A DNA stretch of 64,000 nt from Taudactylus pleione. Lineage: Eukaryota > Chordata > Amphibia > Anura > Myobatrachidae. The stretch lies in NCBI GenBank assembly GCA_031769625.1, contig JAUIMM010000113.1, positions 10,923,001-10,987,000 on the forward strand, written 5' to 3'. The notes beneath the pieces are model-generated. The model was given only the letters and a program-made list of their open reading frames with translations. It had not been told where the DNA came from and searched no databases. Shown piece after piece: positions 34,473 through 44,810 of the stretch (its first letter is position 1; every line of letters starts with the position of its first letter). A program made the position numbers and the translations under genes.

Positions 34473-34924
34473 GGGCTCCATTAACTAGCGAATGAAATAC
34501 CAGCGGCAATTTTCGTTTAGTATCACTGTTACCAAAATTCCACTGGTATTTAGTAATACTTACCCCTCCGGCGAGGTCCTGCGAAATCCAGGTCCTCGGC
34601 GAGGTCCTCAGCTGGGCTGCTGGCAGCCTAACGCTGCCAGCGACGGGGCTCCAGTGTTATGCGCATGCGCAACGGTCCGTCTGCACATGTGCATGACAGG
34701 GAGACCCGGCAGTACTTGGAAGGCTTCGTTGAAGCCGGAAAGGCACCGCCGGGTCTCCATTGCCGGCAATGGGGCCTCCATCCTCTCGCCATCTAAAAGA
34801 TGGGGAGAGCGATGCTGTAAAAACAGCTGTAATTAAGATTACCGCTGTTTACTAAATACAGAAAGGTGGCAACACCCCTTTAGTGAGCGCTAAAGGGGTT
34901 ATATTTCGTTACTAATTGGAGCCC
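34473..34924. mobile_element. Hairpin-rich MITE with exact TAA duplication
   Basis: Ends GGGCTCCATTAACTAGCGAA and TTCGTTACTAATTGGAGCCC; TAA at 34470-34472 and 34925-34927, as in PIF/Harbinger. Interior stems include cgaggtcct/aggtcctcg, ggctgctggcagcc..gctgccag, gagacccggc/gccgggtctc, aggcttc/gaagcc, and cccctttag/ctaaagggg. Confidence 0.85.
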
Positions 34925-34927
34925 TAA

Positions 34928-35272
34928 GGCTGCTCTCATGTATGGAAGAGTATGGCACGGAGATCACATAGATGCATACGCATTAGGACATTAGCATTCT
35001 GTTCAGAAATCATTTAGATTATATGATAGATTAGATTATATTGCGTTTGCAATACAGAGGTCTTGCCCCTATATGAGTAGGTTATTTACTAAGGGAAACA
35101 AAATTCTGGATCACAAAATTGCCTTTCATTTCATTAAGTAGACTACAAATTTTCTGGCTTTAGGGTGGCAGTGTGTAATGCAGCAATACCTTTTTGCAAA
35201 TGAAATTTATGAAAGTTATTTCTGACAAGTCCTATAGCAAGCACACCCTGTAGGAAGGTAACTTACAGATAC
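34928..35272. other. RALYL: Unique intronic sequence
   Basis: No recognised feature. Confidence 0.4.
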
Positions 35273-35275
35273 TTA

Positions 35276-35448
35276 GGGGTAGAATTACTACAGCTTCTAA
35301 AAATGAAAACTGGTGGTGTTACTCATAGTAACCAATCAGATTTGAGCTTCTCTTTATTGCATCCTAAACAATGATAGACAGAATCTGATTAATGGCTATG
35401 GGTAATACCACTACTTTTCATATTTAGAAGCTTTAGTAAATCTATCCC
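35276..35448. mobile_element. Short MITE with exact TTA duplication
   Basis: Ends GGGGTAGAATTACTACAGCT and AGCTTTAGTAAATCTATCCC; TTA at 35273-35275 and 35449-35451. gtgttactcatagtaaccaatcagat pairs with atctgattaatggctatgggtaatac in the interior. It lies about 350 bp from the RALYL exon, on the donor side. Confidence 0.85.
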
Positions 35449-35794
35449 TTAGAACACTAAGAAATCTACGGTATATGGGTTTTAGTTAATCAAGCCATAA
35501 ATCAAATACCCATAGCATGTAATATGCATATTGTAGAGTTTTCGGGCTGAACTGTAAAAATCCCATTTAATAAAAAACAATTAAATTGTTTTACTGCATC
35601 TCTCATGGCAATTACTGTAATTGGTGTTCACACTGTATGGTGTTCAAAGTCATGTAACATAATAAACCAAATTAAAAAATAATGTATTGGAAGTAAAACA
35701 CATTATTATTGCAGCATCTGCTTACCTAATAGTATTTTTAATTGTTTTACAGTAGAACAGCAGTATTTGTTTGGTGAAATTATAAAGGACATAC

Positions 35795-35870
35795 CTGTAC
35801 AAAGAGGAAATTGGTCTTTTGGTTCCCAGTTTTGGCCTATAAGGTTTTGGTTCTCCAGCCATGTTGATGT
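35795..35870 (-). CDS. RALYL: Internal coding exon of RALYL (RALY-like RNA-binding protein)
   Basis: On the minus strand a pyrimidine-rich acceptor (ttttcttacag) precedes 76 nt of coding sequence, followed by a consensus donor (cag|gtatgt). The exon enters in phase 1 (the first Asp codon takes its G from the previous exon) and leaves in phase 2 (Arg codon split after AG). It reads (D)[19 protein letters not shown] then ISSLY(R). From memory of the family, this is the segment directly after the RNA-recognition motif of RALYL. RALY itself diverges after MAGEPKP (PDRPK...), so PYRPK and KRP.S.LYR favour RALYL; RALYL usually has Pro and Asn where Leu and Thr stand here. The family are nuclear hnRNP C-like RNA-binding proteins. 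The in-frame ATG is internal, not necessarily a start. No other RALYL exon (RRM, FDYDYYRDDFY block, coiled coil) was found in the window, so both flanking introns exceed 28 kb, which fits the very large vertebrate gene. Confidence 0.9.
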
Positions 35871-36255
35871 CTGTAAGAAAATTGAGAGATTTTGCTATTA
35901 CATAAAGTAACACATTATATTTATAATCTTGTATTTTTTAATTTCTTTCAATAAATGCCCAAGTGGCTGATGACAGTCTCTGCTCCAAATGCATAATGAA
36001 TAACCATTAGACCTAAACATTATATGAATACTTTATATAAATATAAATAACAACACGAGACATAAGTGGCATGAAAATTGCTCAGCTATTATATAAATAA
36101 AATATTACAGTGGCGGAAGAACAACGGCCAGCTAATCATTGGAGCCGCTTGACTACACACAAATTCACTATGAATAACATCTGCATGGGCCAATTGCCCT
36201 AACAACAATGGCAGAGAAGTGAGAGGTGTTTGACTCCCATACCAATAACACACAC

Positions 36256-36345
36256 ACAGGCCCTGATTCAGACCCGCTAAATAACTATTACTGGCAGTTA
36301 TTTGCAAGTTTCTGCCATAACGGGCAACTAACATGCCTCAAATGA
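36256..36345. mobile_element. Left-end fragment of a GGCCCTGATTCAG MITE
   Basis: Begins aggccctgattcagacccgc and continues with an aataacta/agttatt hairpin, then becomes unique sequence. No right end. Confidence 0.45.
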
Positions 36346-37245
36346 TTTGTTATCTTAGTGATGTTGTTATTTTTTGCTCATAACATGTCATATTTCATGT
36401 AAGCTGTACAACTACTGTACTTACTACCAAGCATTTACATGATGCACCACTAATGCAAAGTTTACAATGTCTCTACTTGTTGATCCTTCTTTAATAAAAG
36501 CAGATTATACAAAAATAAAACATACTTAAAAATTTGAATTTTTCATTACACTTTTTTAACTGTGACAAAAAGACTAATACATTTTATGTTTTGTTTTCAA
36601 AGGCTAATATGTTAGTTTTTTTTTAATGGTTAAAAACAGCTTACTGTAGAATAAGTTATATCCCTAACTTTACTCATTAGCAATTATCCTTCCTTTCTAC
36701 GATCCATGTCCCGAGAGGATCTGTAAAAATCATTCCTATAAAAGCAATTACTTTTATAGTGGACATTTGGTTTTGAGTATTTGTTTTCGTTTTGGTTATT
36801 TTTTTCACTGTATATGCATTTTTAATTTTAATGCATTCCCACCCCAGCAAAAAAAAAACTTTTTGTGGGGCAGCATAACCCAACCACCTACTCACCTCCA
36901 GTGCCTAAGATTATCCCGTTTACTCCCCTTCCCCTCTGGCATAGCCCAGCTCCCTCACTTTATTGCATAGTGTAGCGGAGCGAGGGGCAGGGGGTACTGA
37001 TCATCAGTCCACCCTGCTGCAGCCGATCTCTGCAAACACGCACGCAGAGATCAGCATATTTGCGCTCGGGGGGAATGTTCCTCTCCTTGCACTTTTAGTG
37101 TAGGCACATGCGCAACAGAGTGCTGTTTGCACTGCATTCTGGGGCATGATTTTGGGAGTGATGTAGGAGGTCACTGACCATGACATCACTCCCAGGGGTC
37201 TGGAACAGGAGGAGGAGATCCAATCTGCACATGTGTACTCCTGGC
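36346..37245. other. Unique intronic sequence
   Basis: Includes a GC-richer patch at about 36960-37240 with no recognised identity. Confidence 0.35.
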
Positions 37246-37248
37246 TGA

Positions 37249-37846
37249 GGACCTGATTCAGAGCCGCTCGTAAGCGGCCGCTCGTTCGCTCTGAGCGATT
37301 TTCGCACAACTGCGCATGCGTATGGGTCATAATGCGCATGCGCAAACCAGTCATTGCGGTCGGAAATCGTGCTCTCGCAAAACAGCGAGGGGCTGCTAAT
37401 TTGATTGACAGAATGTACCGTTTGTGGGTGGTAACAGGGGAAGGTGCTTGAAAACGGGGGAGTGGAGATCCGAACGCAGGCGTGCAAAACGTTCAAAAGG
37501 GCGTTTAATGGGAGTGCATAATTAGTAAAGGAGCGTCATCGACCACGTCACTTGGTTGTCTTTTAGCCTGAACTGCTCGCAGTAATAGCGGTAAGAAAAA
37601 CCTACCACAAGCACTGCGAGCAGTTCAGATGCCTTTCGATGTACCCGATTAATCTAATAAATACCGGAGATGACGTGTGTTGCGAACGGCAAACGGACGT
37701 CTTTACAAAATAGCGAGCGCATTTTCGTTCGCTCGCTCAGACATAGAGGCGTCAACAAACCGCAAAGAGCGAGCGATCAATTTAAATAGCCAGCCCCTTT
37801 TTTGGAACGACCGTCCGCAAATAGCGTCCGGCTCTGAATCAGGCCC
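37249..37846 (+). mobile_element. 598-bp GGGCCTGATTCAGAGC MITE with TGA duplication
   Basis: Ends GGACCTGATTCAGAGCCG and CGGCTCTGAATCAGGCCC; TGA at 37246-37248 and 37847-37849. Interior stems include gcgcatgcgta/catgcgcat, a central cctgaactgctcgcag/ctgcgagcagttcag hairpin around 37567-37626, and gcgagcg/cgctcgc arms. The full-length relative of the split copy at 3359/5640. It shares only the terminal ~17 bp with the chained-hairpin copies, so they are sister subfamilies. Confidence 0.85.
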
Positions 37847-37849
37847 TGA

Positions 37850-38544
37850 GGTTGCAACCCATTCGTTAGTGCCAGGCAAGTGGTTAATAATCAAATGAAG
37901 AAATCAGCTTCCACATGGATGGTGAGTGTCTATGGTTAAATAGTGTGCACCAAAAGGAAAGTGCTCAGAAGCTAATGCACTTTTTTCTTCTTCGCTGTCA
38001 AAAAGCACTGTATTATATTATAACTTGGTACATGCAGGGTCTTGTCAGATTGCAGTGTAAGATGTCCTAGTGTTCCATATTGACAAGATAAGTGAGGCTG
38101 ATTTATGGAAATCATTGACCGTAACAGAGGGCAGGTAACTTACTATTCATGGATTCTAAATTGAAAACACAGCACTATATTGTATTTACATATATGTTGC
38201 AGATATGAAAGAGTAATCCCGAACACTAAAAATGTTAGTTACATTTTGTTATCCTGTAAATAGTGTATTCATTATAATGTATAAAATAGGTTCTTATTTA
38301 ACTGTTTGCTAGCTGGGTTTTCTTTTCATCATAATCCAATAACACTGGCCACAAACACAGCGTTGTTCGCTAACATTGCTCAGACTTGCAAATATATGGT
38401 GATACCTTGCAGCCAATTAGCACTAAGCACTTATCTCTCTCTAGCATGAGTTTCACAATAACAGCCAATGTCTGATTGATCACTATTGTTTAGTGCAGTT
38501 TTGCTCTTTTCACCAATGTTGGTTAGTCAGATTGGTCAAAGTGA
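37850..38544. other. Unique intronic sequence
   Basis: No recognised feature. Confidence 0.4.
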
Positions 38545-38548
38545 CTTA

Positions 38549-38948
38549 AGCTGGGCATACACGTCAAGATGAAATGCCTGTCAGACCGACAGACATTTTA
38601 TCTGGCAGCCTGCCAGTCGCAGATGTCCGCGGCATACACTGTGAGATTTCTCACAGTGTATTAGCCCGACATCTGCGCTTCGCCCCAGGGGGAGGAGACA
38701 TTTCCCTGTTCCTTCCATGGGAAGGAACACAGGAAATGTCTGTCTGTCGGCCGCGGCTGGGCATACACTGCCCGATGCGGCCAACAGTTTACCTCTTAAA
38801 TATCGCATTGGATGGGCATGCTGGACAATTCGGCATGCCCGACCGTGCAATATTTAGCCCTTGGTCACCAGCACACACGCTACAATTATCGGGGCGATCC
38901 GTGGATAGCGGGTGGATCGCCCCGATAATTGTAGCGTGTATGGCCAGC
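38549..38948. mobile_element. Hairpin-rich MITE with TTAA target duplication (piggyBac-like)
   Basis: TTAA at 38545-38548 and 38949-38952; ends GCTGGGCATACACG and CGTGTATGGCCAGC. Internal stems: gcatacactgtgaga/tctcacagtgta, aggagacatttcctgt-type arms around ccttccatgggaagg, gggcatgc/gcatgccc, and a perfect 25-bp stem 38876-38900/38914-38938 (cacgctacaattatcgggg...). No transposase. TTAA fits piggyBac (also Kolobok). Confidence 0.8.
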
Positions 38949-39140
38949 TTAACTATTGTACCATTCTTTGTCTATAAAAATCTGACTGGATTGAATCTTA
39001 TTGTGTTTACCAAACAATGGTGTCATTGTAAAACCAGATTTTAATAATAGCCAATCCATAAATGGATCAATTTAGTTTGGCCCTATATGCAATGTAGACA
39101 GGCATAATAAGTTTAATATCTGATAAAGACCTTAGAGTTT

Positions 39141-39870
39141 ACCTTGAGTAGTGTTCATTCTAGCACCCTGCACTGGTCACAATCCATGCAGTTCCTCTTT
39201 CCTGCCTGAGGTGTCACTCTCTGCTCTGGTGCTTATAGCACTCGCTGGTCTGTATCTAAGCAGTTTGTTGCATTAGCTGAGTGTGCTAGTAGCACCAGAG
39301 CAGAGAGTGACACCCCAGAATGGAATCGGTATGACATACCGCTGGACCCCTTGCCGGCGGTTCAAATCCCGACAGCGCCTGGCCGACAGAGGAAGAAATC
39401 CCGATCGTCCCTAGGTAAGTATTGACTAACCTAATCTACCCCCTAACCCTCCTTTAGGGTGCCTAACCCTAACCTTCCCCCCCAGAGATAACCCCAATCC
39501 CCCGTCTAAGTGCCTAAACCTAACCCCCCCTTCCCCGCCGCCTAAACCTAAGTCCCCTGGGGGGTGCCTAACCTTAACCCTCCCTCCCCCTAGCCTAACC
39601 CTAACCTCCCGGGGGGGTGCCTAACCATAAGTCCCCCCCGGGAGTCCTAAACCCAATCCTCCCCCCCCCCCACGGCTGTCCGCTGCGGCGCCCGGCATCC
39701 GCTCGATCGGGATGCCGGGCGCCGGGCTCCCGACGTCGTTCAAATGACAGGCGTATAAATTTAGATGCCTGTCATTCATCCCTAGTCGGGATAACAGTGT
39801 CTGGAAGCCGGCGGTCGGCATTCCGTCTGCCGGCTTCCTGAACGTGTACCGAATGAACACTACTCGAGGT
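39141..39870. mobile_element. Nested element: TTAGGG-core MITE interrupted near its left end
   Basis: accttgagtagtgttcatt (39141-39159) pairs with aatgaacactactcgaggt (39852-39870), 18 of 19 bases. After 39160 comes a block with its own 24-bp inverted repeat, then from about 39319 the family's atcggtatgacataccg/atcccgacagc blocks and a CCTAACCCTAACC core (39430-39640) on the C-rich strand. The right part has gcccggcatcc/ggatgccgggc, gatgcctgtcatt/aatgacaggcgt and aagccggcggtcgg/tgccggctt stems. Reading 39160-39318 as a later insertion is inference. Confidence 0.6.
39211..39315. repeat. Perfect 24-bp inverted repeat
   Basis: ggtgtcactctctgctctgg+tgct on the left (about 39211-39235) and agca+ccagagcagagagtgacacc on the right (about 39291-39314), with a loop of about 55 bases. 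Confidence 0.85.
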
Positions 39871-40412
39871 TCCTAATCGTATACTGTATCTTTTCCACCA
39901 GATATGTGTATTTTCTCATTCCTAAAGGGGAGTAGAATATTTTATTAACAATTATCGGGTTGGAATCAGGAAATTGTACAACATGATGCATTTCACCGAT
40001 CCTCCAAGCCTGGCATCGGCAGAATGGGGAATTGCCCAGTAACAGGCTAGATGTATGGGCGCCCATTAGCCTATGTGCCTAGTTACGTATGACTCTGAAC
40101 TGCCCATAGAAACCTACACTCTGGAATGGAGAAGGAGCCGTACGTAAACCAATATCCATTTGTAAAACTGACTTGGGTTCAACTTTTCATCACCCCCTAT
40201 CTGTCAGTGTCAGTCTATGAAAATATGGAGAGGAACTGGATTCATGAGACATACTCATAGATTCAAAAAATTGGATATCTAAACTTTGTATTAGTCACCA
40301 CAATCTCCTGCTCACTGCATTTGAGCGGGGCCTCAGTCACTTCTCTGTGCTGTTGTTTTTTATGGCGGCATGTTAGTCTAGCTCCTTACACTTCAAAGTT
40401 GCTCACAAATAA
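39871..40412. other. Unique intronic sequence
   Basis: No recognised feature. Confidence 0.4.
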
Positions 40413-40576
40413 GGGGGAGATGTATCAAAACTCCTAAAGAGAATAAATGGTGTTGCCCATGGCAATCGATAAGTTTCTAACTGTCATTTTATAGAAGGTG
40501 CTAAATATCTAATAGCTAAAAGCCGATTGGTTGATATGGTCACCTTCTCTATTTAGAAGATTTGATATATCTCTCC
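40413..40576. mobile_element. Short MITE (GGGGGAGATGTATCAAA ends)
   Basis: Left gggggagatgtatcaaaa and right tttgatatatctctcc are inverted. Interior gcccatggcaatcga and tcggattggttgatatggtcacc resemble the 42497 element. A member of the TATTTATCAAA/TAAATTTACTAAA group. Confidence 0.65.
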
Positions 40577-42493
40577 ATAGACGGTGGGAGTAAGCAGAAC
40601 AAATGGATTGCTCTTTAACATTCCATCTTAACCCGTCCACCTCATCTCCTGGTCTTCCTCTTGTATATTTATTATGACAGTAGGCGCTCAGATCCCTAGA
40701 CAAACATTCCTAAAACTATGGCTTACAGGGGAGGATTGGAATTGTAATTGCAAAAAGTAATTAACCTTTTTGTCAGCACATATTTAACAAGACAAATCAT
40801 TATTGGGTGTTTTAATGTCACCTGTATGATTTATCTGGGAATGACAGCTACGGATTAATGTGGTATAATTATACACTAGTACTCAGAAGAAGAGTCTGTT
40901 ATATATATGTGTAATTATATGTCTCTGTACAGGGAAGAAGTAAGAAACAGGTTGTATACGTTTTAATTTAAAGGTCAACTTCTTTTTTTGAATCTGATTA
41001 TTTCCTTCTATTTATCACAAGTGAAATAGCTAATTTACACCACTGGCCATCGTTAGATCTTCAACAACTCAAATAATTATTACAGGCAATCGGCCTTCCT
41101 ATCACTTTATCACCTCAATTTAAAATGGTCTTTCCAACAATAGAAATGTTAATCACATATAATCAATCATTTTTTGGAGAACAGTATTAAAAATAGAACG
41201 TGTTAGCATATTATGTCCCCGCTGGTTCCACGCATGACTTCATTTTGAAAGGCATATTTAATTGTCTCATAGCTGTGTACATACAGTATTCTGGCAGGAG
41301 AGAGCTTTCATTGTCTTATGAGATCCCTCAGATATATTTACATTATGTTTACAGACTATAAATACCGTGGGGTTGTGCAGAGCTGGTAGTAAATTGGACG
41401 TACAGCTTGTTGCTTCCAAACTGCATGCACAGAAAAAAAAATGCATATATTCACCCGTGTGCAGCGTTCTGCGCATCTTGTGATATGTATTTTTGGCTCG
41501 CTATTAGTCATAATCACCAGTGCACACTTGCACCATCCCTATACAAGGTACAAAAGATACTCCTGGAACCAGGCATATTTACTCTTAACTCCAACTGTGC
41601 ATAACCCGCAGTTGCATTGACATGTCCTCATTGAATTTACCTATGTGACAATTCCCCATTACAACCCAGCTACACCTCTTCAGCTTTACGTGTAAATGAG
41701 ATGGAAATTATATCAGGCTGCATCCCCTGTACATGGGTGCACTCCTCAGCATCGTAACTGGGAGATTTTGTGCTGGCCCCGCCCTACGAACATGTGATGT
41801 CACAATGACACGGTGAGGGGCGGAGCCACCGGCACCAGGAAGACGAGCACTGCCTTGAGTATCTTCTGGGGAGTTCTACAGGCTGCAGGGTGCGTGTATG
41901 GTCCAGGCAGCACTGCAGTAGCTCTACTGGCTGCAGGCTGTTGTTCCAAGCACCCTACAAGCCAAATGCAGGTACCGTGGTACACCGCTCGTGCACTCCT
42001 AGTTAAGGCTCTGATGCTCATTTCCGGAAACATGCAAGATATGCACTGCAATCAAGTGTACCTACAACTCAGCATATGCCTCCAAGCCACCGAGAAAGCT
42101 TTTATTTCAATCAGAGATCATACAGAACCAGAAATTTTAGATATATTAACTTTTTTATTGATTTGAAGCACACCTGTCACAGTTAATTAAATGCAATTTC
42201 TAGCTAATATTAAATCATGGCCAAACATTCCACCTCCTCAAATAACAACGGTGCCAAAGTTCCTGCCAGTTAGGAGAGCATGTGGTCACCAGCAATGAAA
42301 TTCTATTTTTCCCTGTGATGAACTCAAAAAGAGATATTTAAACAGCTGTGTTAGTTTCTGAAAGTGGCACTGATTGGTCAAAAGTTGCGGATGTGTCCAA
42401 CTAGCACCAGTATAAACAAATGACACAGTGTTGTTTGAATTTTATGTGCTACTAATTGTCATCACTGAGATGGTGACTCCTTTGGATATATTC
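40577..42493. other. Unique intronic sequence
   Basis: Contains no recognised gene. A GC-richer patch at 41770-41990 (ggggcggagccaccgg, tgatgtcac) may be transposon-derived but no ends were found. Confidence 0.4.
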
Positions 42494-42496
42494 AAA

Positions 42497-42683
42497 GGGG
42501 TAAATTTACTAAAGTGAGAGTTTTTAGAAGTGAGTTTAAAAAGTGATGTTGCCCATATCAGATTCTACTTAACATTTAACTAGCACCTTTTAGAAGATAA
42601 TATCTAGAATCTGATTGGTTGCTATGGGCAACATCACTTTTAAAACTCTCGTCTAAAAACTCTCACTTTAGTAAATTTACCCC
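42497..42683. mobile_element. MITE with ~32-bp TIR and AAA flanks
   Basis: GGGGTAAATTTACTAAAGTG... and ...CACTTTAGTAAATTTACCCC match over about 32 bp with at most one difference. AAA at 42494-42496 and 42684-42686. The inner aagtgatgttgcccata/tgggcaacatcactt arms pair as well, so the whole 187 bp can fold as one hairpin. Confidence 0.85.
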
Positions 42684-42686
42684 AAA

Positions 42687-43090
42687 ATATTGACATTTAC
42701 AATGCTGACATTCATAATGTCGACATCACAATATCGACAGTTATGATGTGAAAATATTACATTCTACATGGACAAGCAGCGAAAGGATAGGGTAAGGCTA
42801 TAGGAGAGGAGGTTAGGGTAAGGCTACAGGAGGGGAGGTTAGGGTTAGGCACTAGGGGGGTGTTAGGGATAGGCTATGGGAGGGGAGTGTAGAATTAGGC
42901 ACTAAAAGGTGGGCTAGGGTTAGGAGTAGCGATACTCGAAGGTGGAAACGCAGCAGGATTCACCGGAAGTCTTCATCAGCTGACCGCAGGACTCGGAAGA
43001 CATCACTGCAGCTGCCAGACCCACCGGACCAGGTAAGTCACTGCTGGATCACCAGGGACGATTTGTCAAAATTCTAACCATGCAGACTTT
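42687..43090 (+). repeat. Partial TTAGGG-core element
   Basis: Begins with gacattcataatgtcgacat and atatcgacag blocks, then from about 42788 repeats gggtaaggctacaggaggggaggtta and ggttaggcactaggggg units to about 42930. Right terminus not identified. Confidence 0.55.
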
Positions 43091-43719
43091 CCATCATGAT
43101 TGATTGATCAGTTAAGGTAAAATTTCAAACTGGAATCCTGGAACTTATGTACTGTAACAACATTACCCTAGTGGATGCAGTAACTGAACTCTATAAATGA
43201 GCATTTGTACTGAGGCAAGCGGTGATTGCAAGTGACCCAATTTGTGCTCAACATCTGGACCCTGTCACAAGTTGCTGGCGCACCTTGTTACATAGTTCCG
43301 TCCATCTCCCCTCATCTGGGTTCTCCTGTCCTGCAACCACACGTCCAGACTATTCCCTTGGTACAACGTACTTGCCATACTGGGACGACACTCACTGTCG
43401 CCAGAAGACCAGGACGTCGACTGTGGCACGTGATGCTTGGAATCCTGGCTAAAGTTGTGTTCTCACCTGTGGATTATCCTCAATCACCTGCTTGCTTGCT
43501 CATTGGTTCTTTATCTTTTTTAAGCCTGCTGGTTCAGCGCCGGCATGCCGGCTATAGCATGTCTGTACGTGTCCTTCCGGTTCCTGCCAGTCGTTGGCCC
43601 TGCTCATCTGTGCCTGTTCTGCTGTGTTTCTAAAGATCTCTGGTTCTACGCTCTCACTTCGCCATCTAGAGTGTTAATTTATTAGTGTCTGCTGTATTCC
43701 TGAGTTATGCTGTGCCTGT
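43091..43719. other. Unassigned C/T-rich sequence
   Basis: Open frames here (for example 43226-43633) show no recognisable domain. It may be the interior of an unrecognised retroelement leading into the next array. Confidence 0.3.
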
Positions 43720-44060
43720 GGCCTTGCCGCTCATGGTTGCCATCTATTACCATCTCTCAGCCTGTTACTACCTTGGCTCTCAAAGCCACATCCCAGATGT
43801 CTAGCCGCACCTTGGTCCACAAGGCCGCACTTCAGCCTAATACCACCTCATTTCTCAAAGCCGCACCTTGGCCCACTAAGCCGCACCTCAGCCTATTACC
43901 ACCTCGGCTCTCAAAGCCGAATCCCGGCTATCAAAGCGTACCTTGGCCCACTAGGCTGCATCTCAATCTGTGTACTACCGGCTCATTAGCTGCACCTCGG
44001 GCCTCAAGGTCACCTCTCGGCTCTCAAGCCACATCTCGTCTGTCCTAGCCACTTCTCAAC
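43720..44060. repeat. Degenerate CTCAGCC/TCTCAAAGCC minisatellite
   Basis: Repeats of cctcggctctcaaagccgcacc and ttggcccactaagccgcacctc at intervals near 75 bp with shorter sub-repeats. Decayed; the exact period cannot be fixed by eye. Confidence 0.6.
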
Positions 44061-44394
44061 TATGCAAGCTCTACCTTGTAGACTTCATCAAGATTACCTA
44101 ACCTTTCCAGTCCTCAACCAGTCGCATAACATCAAGTGACCCTAGGATAACCATGTAAGCCTCTACTATCTCGAGTTAAGTCCAGGTGGCCAACTACAGC
44201 AAGTACCGGTGAACGTGTCCAGTTCTAAGGGAACAGCGGTTGGCTGATATTGGTGAAGACCTCATATATATGATTCTAGAGGACTTACATGGTGAGTCCT
44301 AGGAGACCGTAATAGACCCACACTTGAAAAGACTGTGGCAATTGGCACATGTGAACAGGGATGAAAAGGCAAATACAACAGGACCAGAGAGTTG

Positions 44395-44810
44395 AGAGAG
44401 CACAATATCATTGGCAATAATACCTATTTCTTCCTCAATGCTTTCCAGCGCTCATCCTAACCCACTACTCTATGCTCCTTCCTTACTATCTAGCCCATCT
44501 GTATCACCCCTGTTTGTCTGACCCTCCCCTTAGAATGTAAGCTCTCGCGAGCAGGGCCCTCTTCCCTCACATGCTTCTTCTTGACTTACTTTTACTTTCA
44601 TTTACAATGGCACCTAAAACTTGGTTACTGACACCCTGCTGCTTATTTTGGTGTTATGCAGCATTGTTTATAAATCATGTACTTGTCCTGCATTGTCTGT
44701 ACTGTTAATAAATGTTGTCTTGTATGCTCATTTGTTTCTGTACTTTGTAAGGCGCTGCGGAACTCTTGTGGCGCCATATAAATAAAGGATAATAATAATA
44801 ATAATAATGA
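44395..44810 (+). mobile_element. L2-type LINE, 3' end with (AAT)n tail
   Basis: Contains the L2 3' signature tagaatgtaagctctcgcga gcagggccctcttcc, then gtaaggcgctgcggaactc and ggcgccatataaataaagg, ending in (AAT)n. Matching sequence, reversed, is at 52610-52930. Only the terminal part of ORF2 and the 3'UTR remain, typical of 5' truncation. Confidence 0.88.

Larger units (their letters stand above)
1..35794 (-). other. RALYL: RALYL intron downstream of the exon (continues beyond the window)
   Basis: Begins with the donor gtatgtcc on the minus strand at 35794 and has no recognised downstream RALYL exon to position 1. Contents are repeats and unique DNA listed separately. Confidence 0.7.

Noticed and set aside
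43226..44048. Two overlapping frames of 135 and 113 residues as a retroelement gag
   Set aside because: No zinc knuckle, protease or other motif seen; the second is a minisatellite translation.
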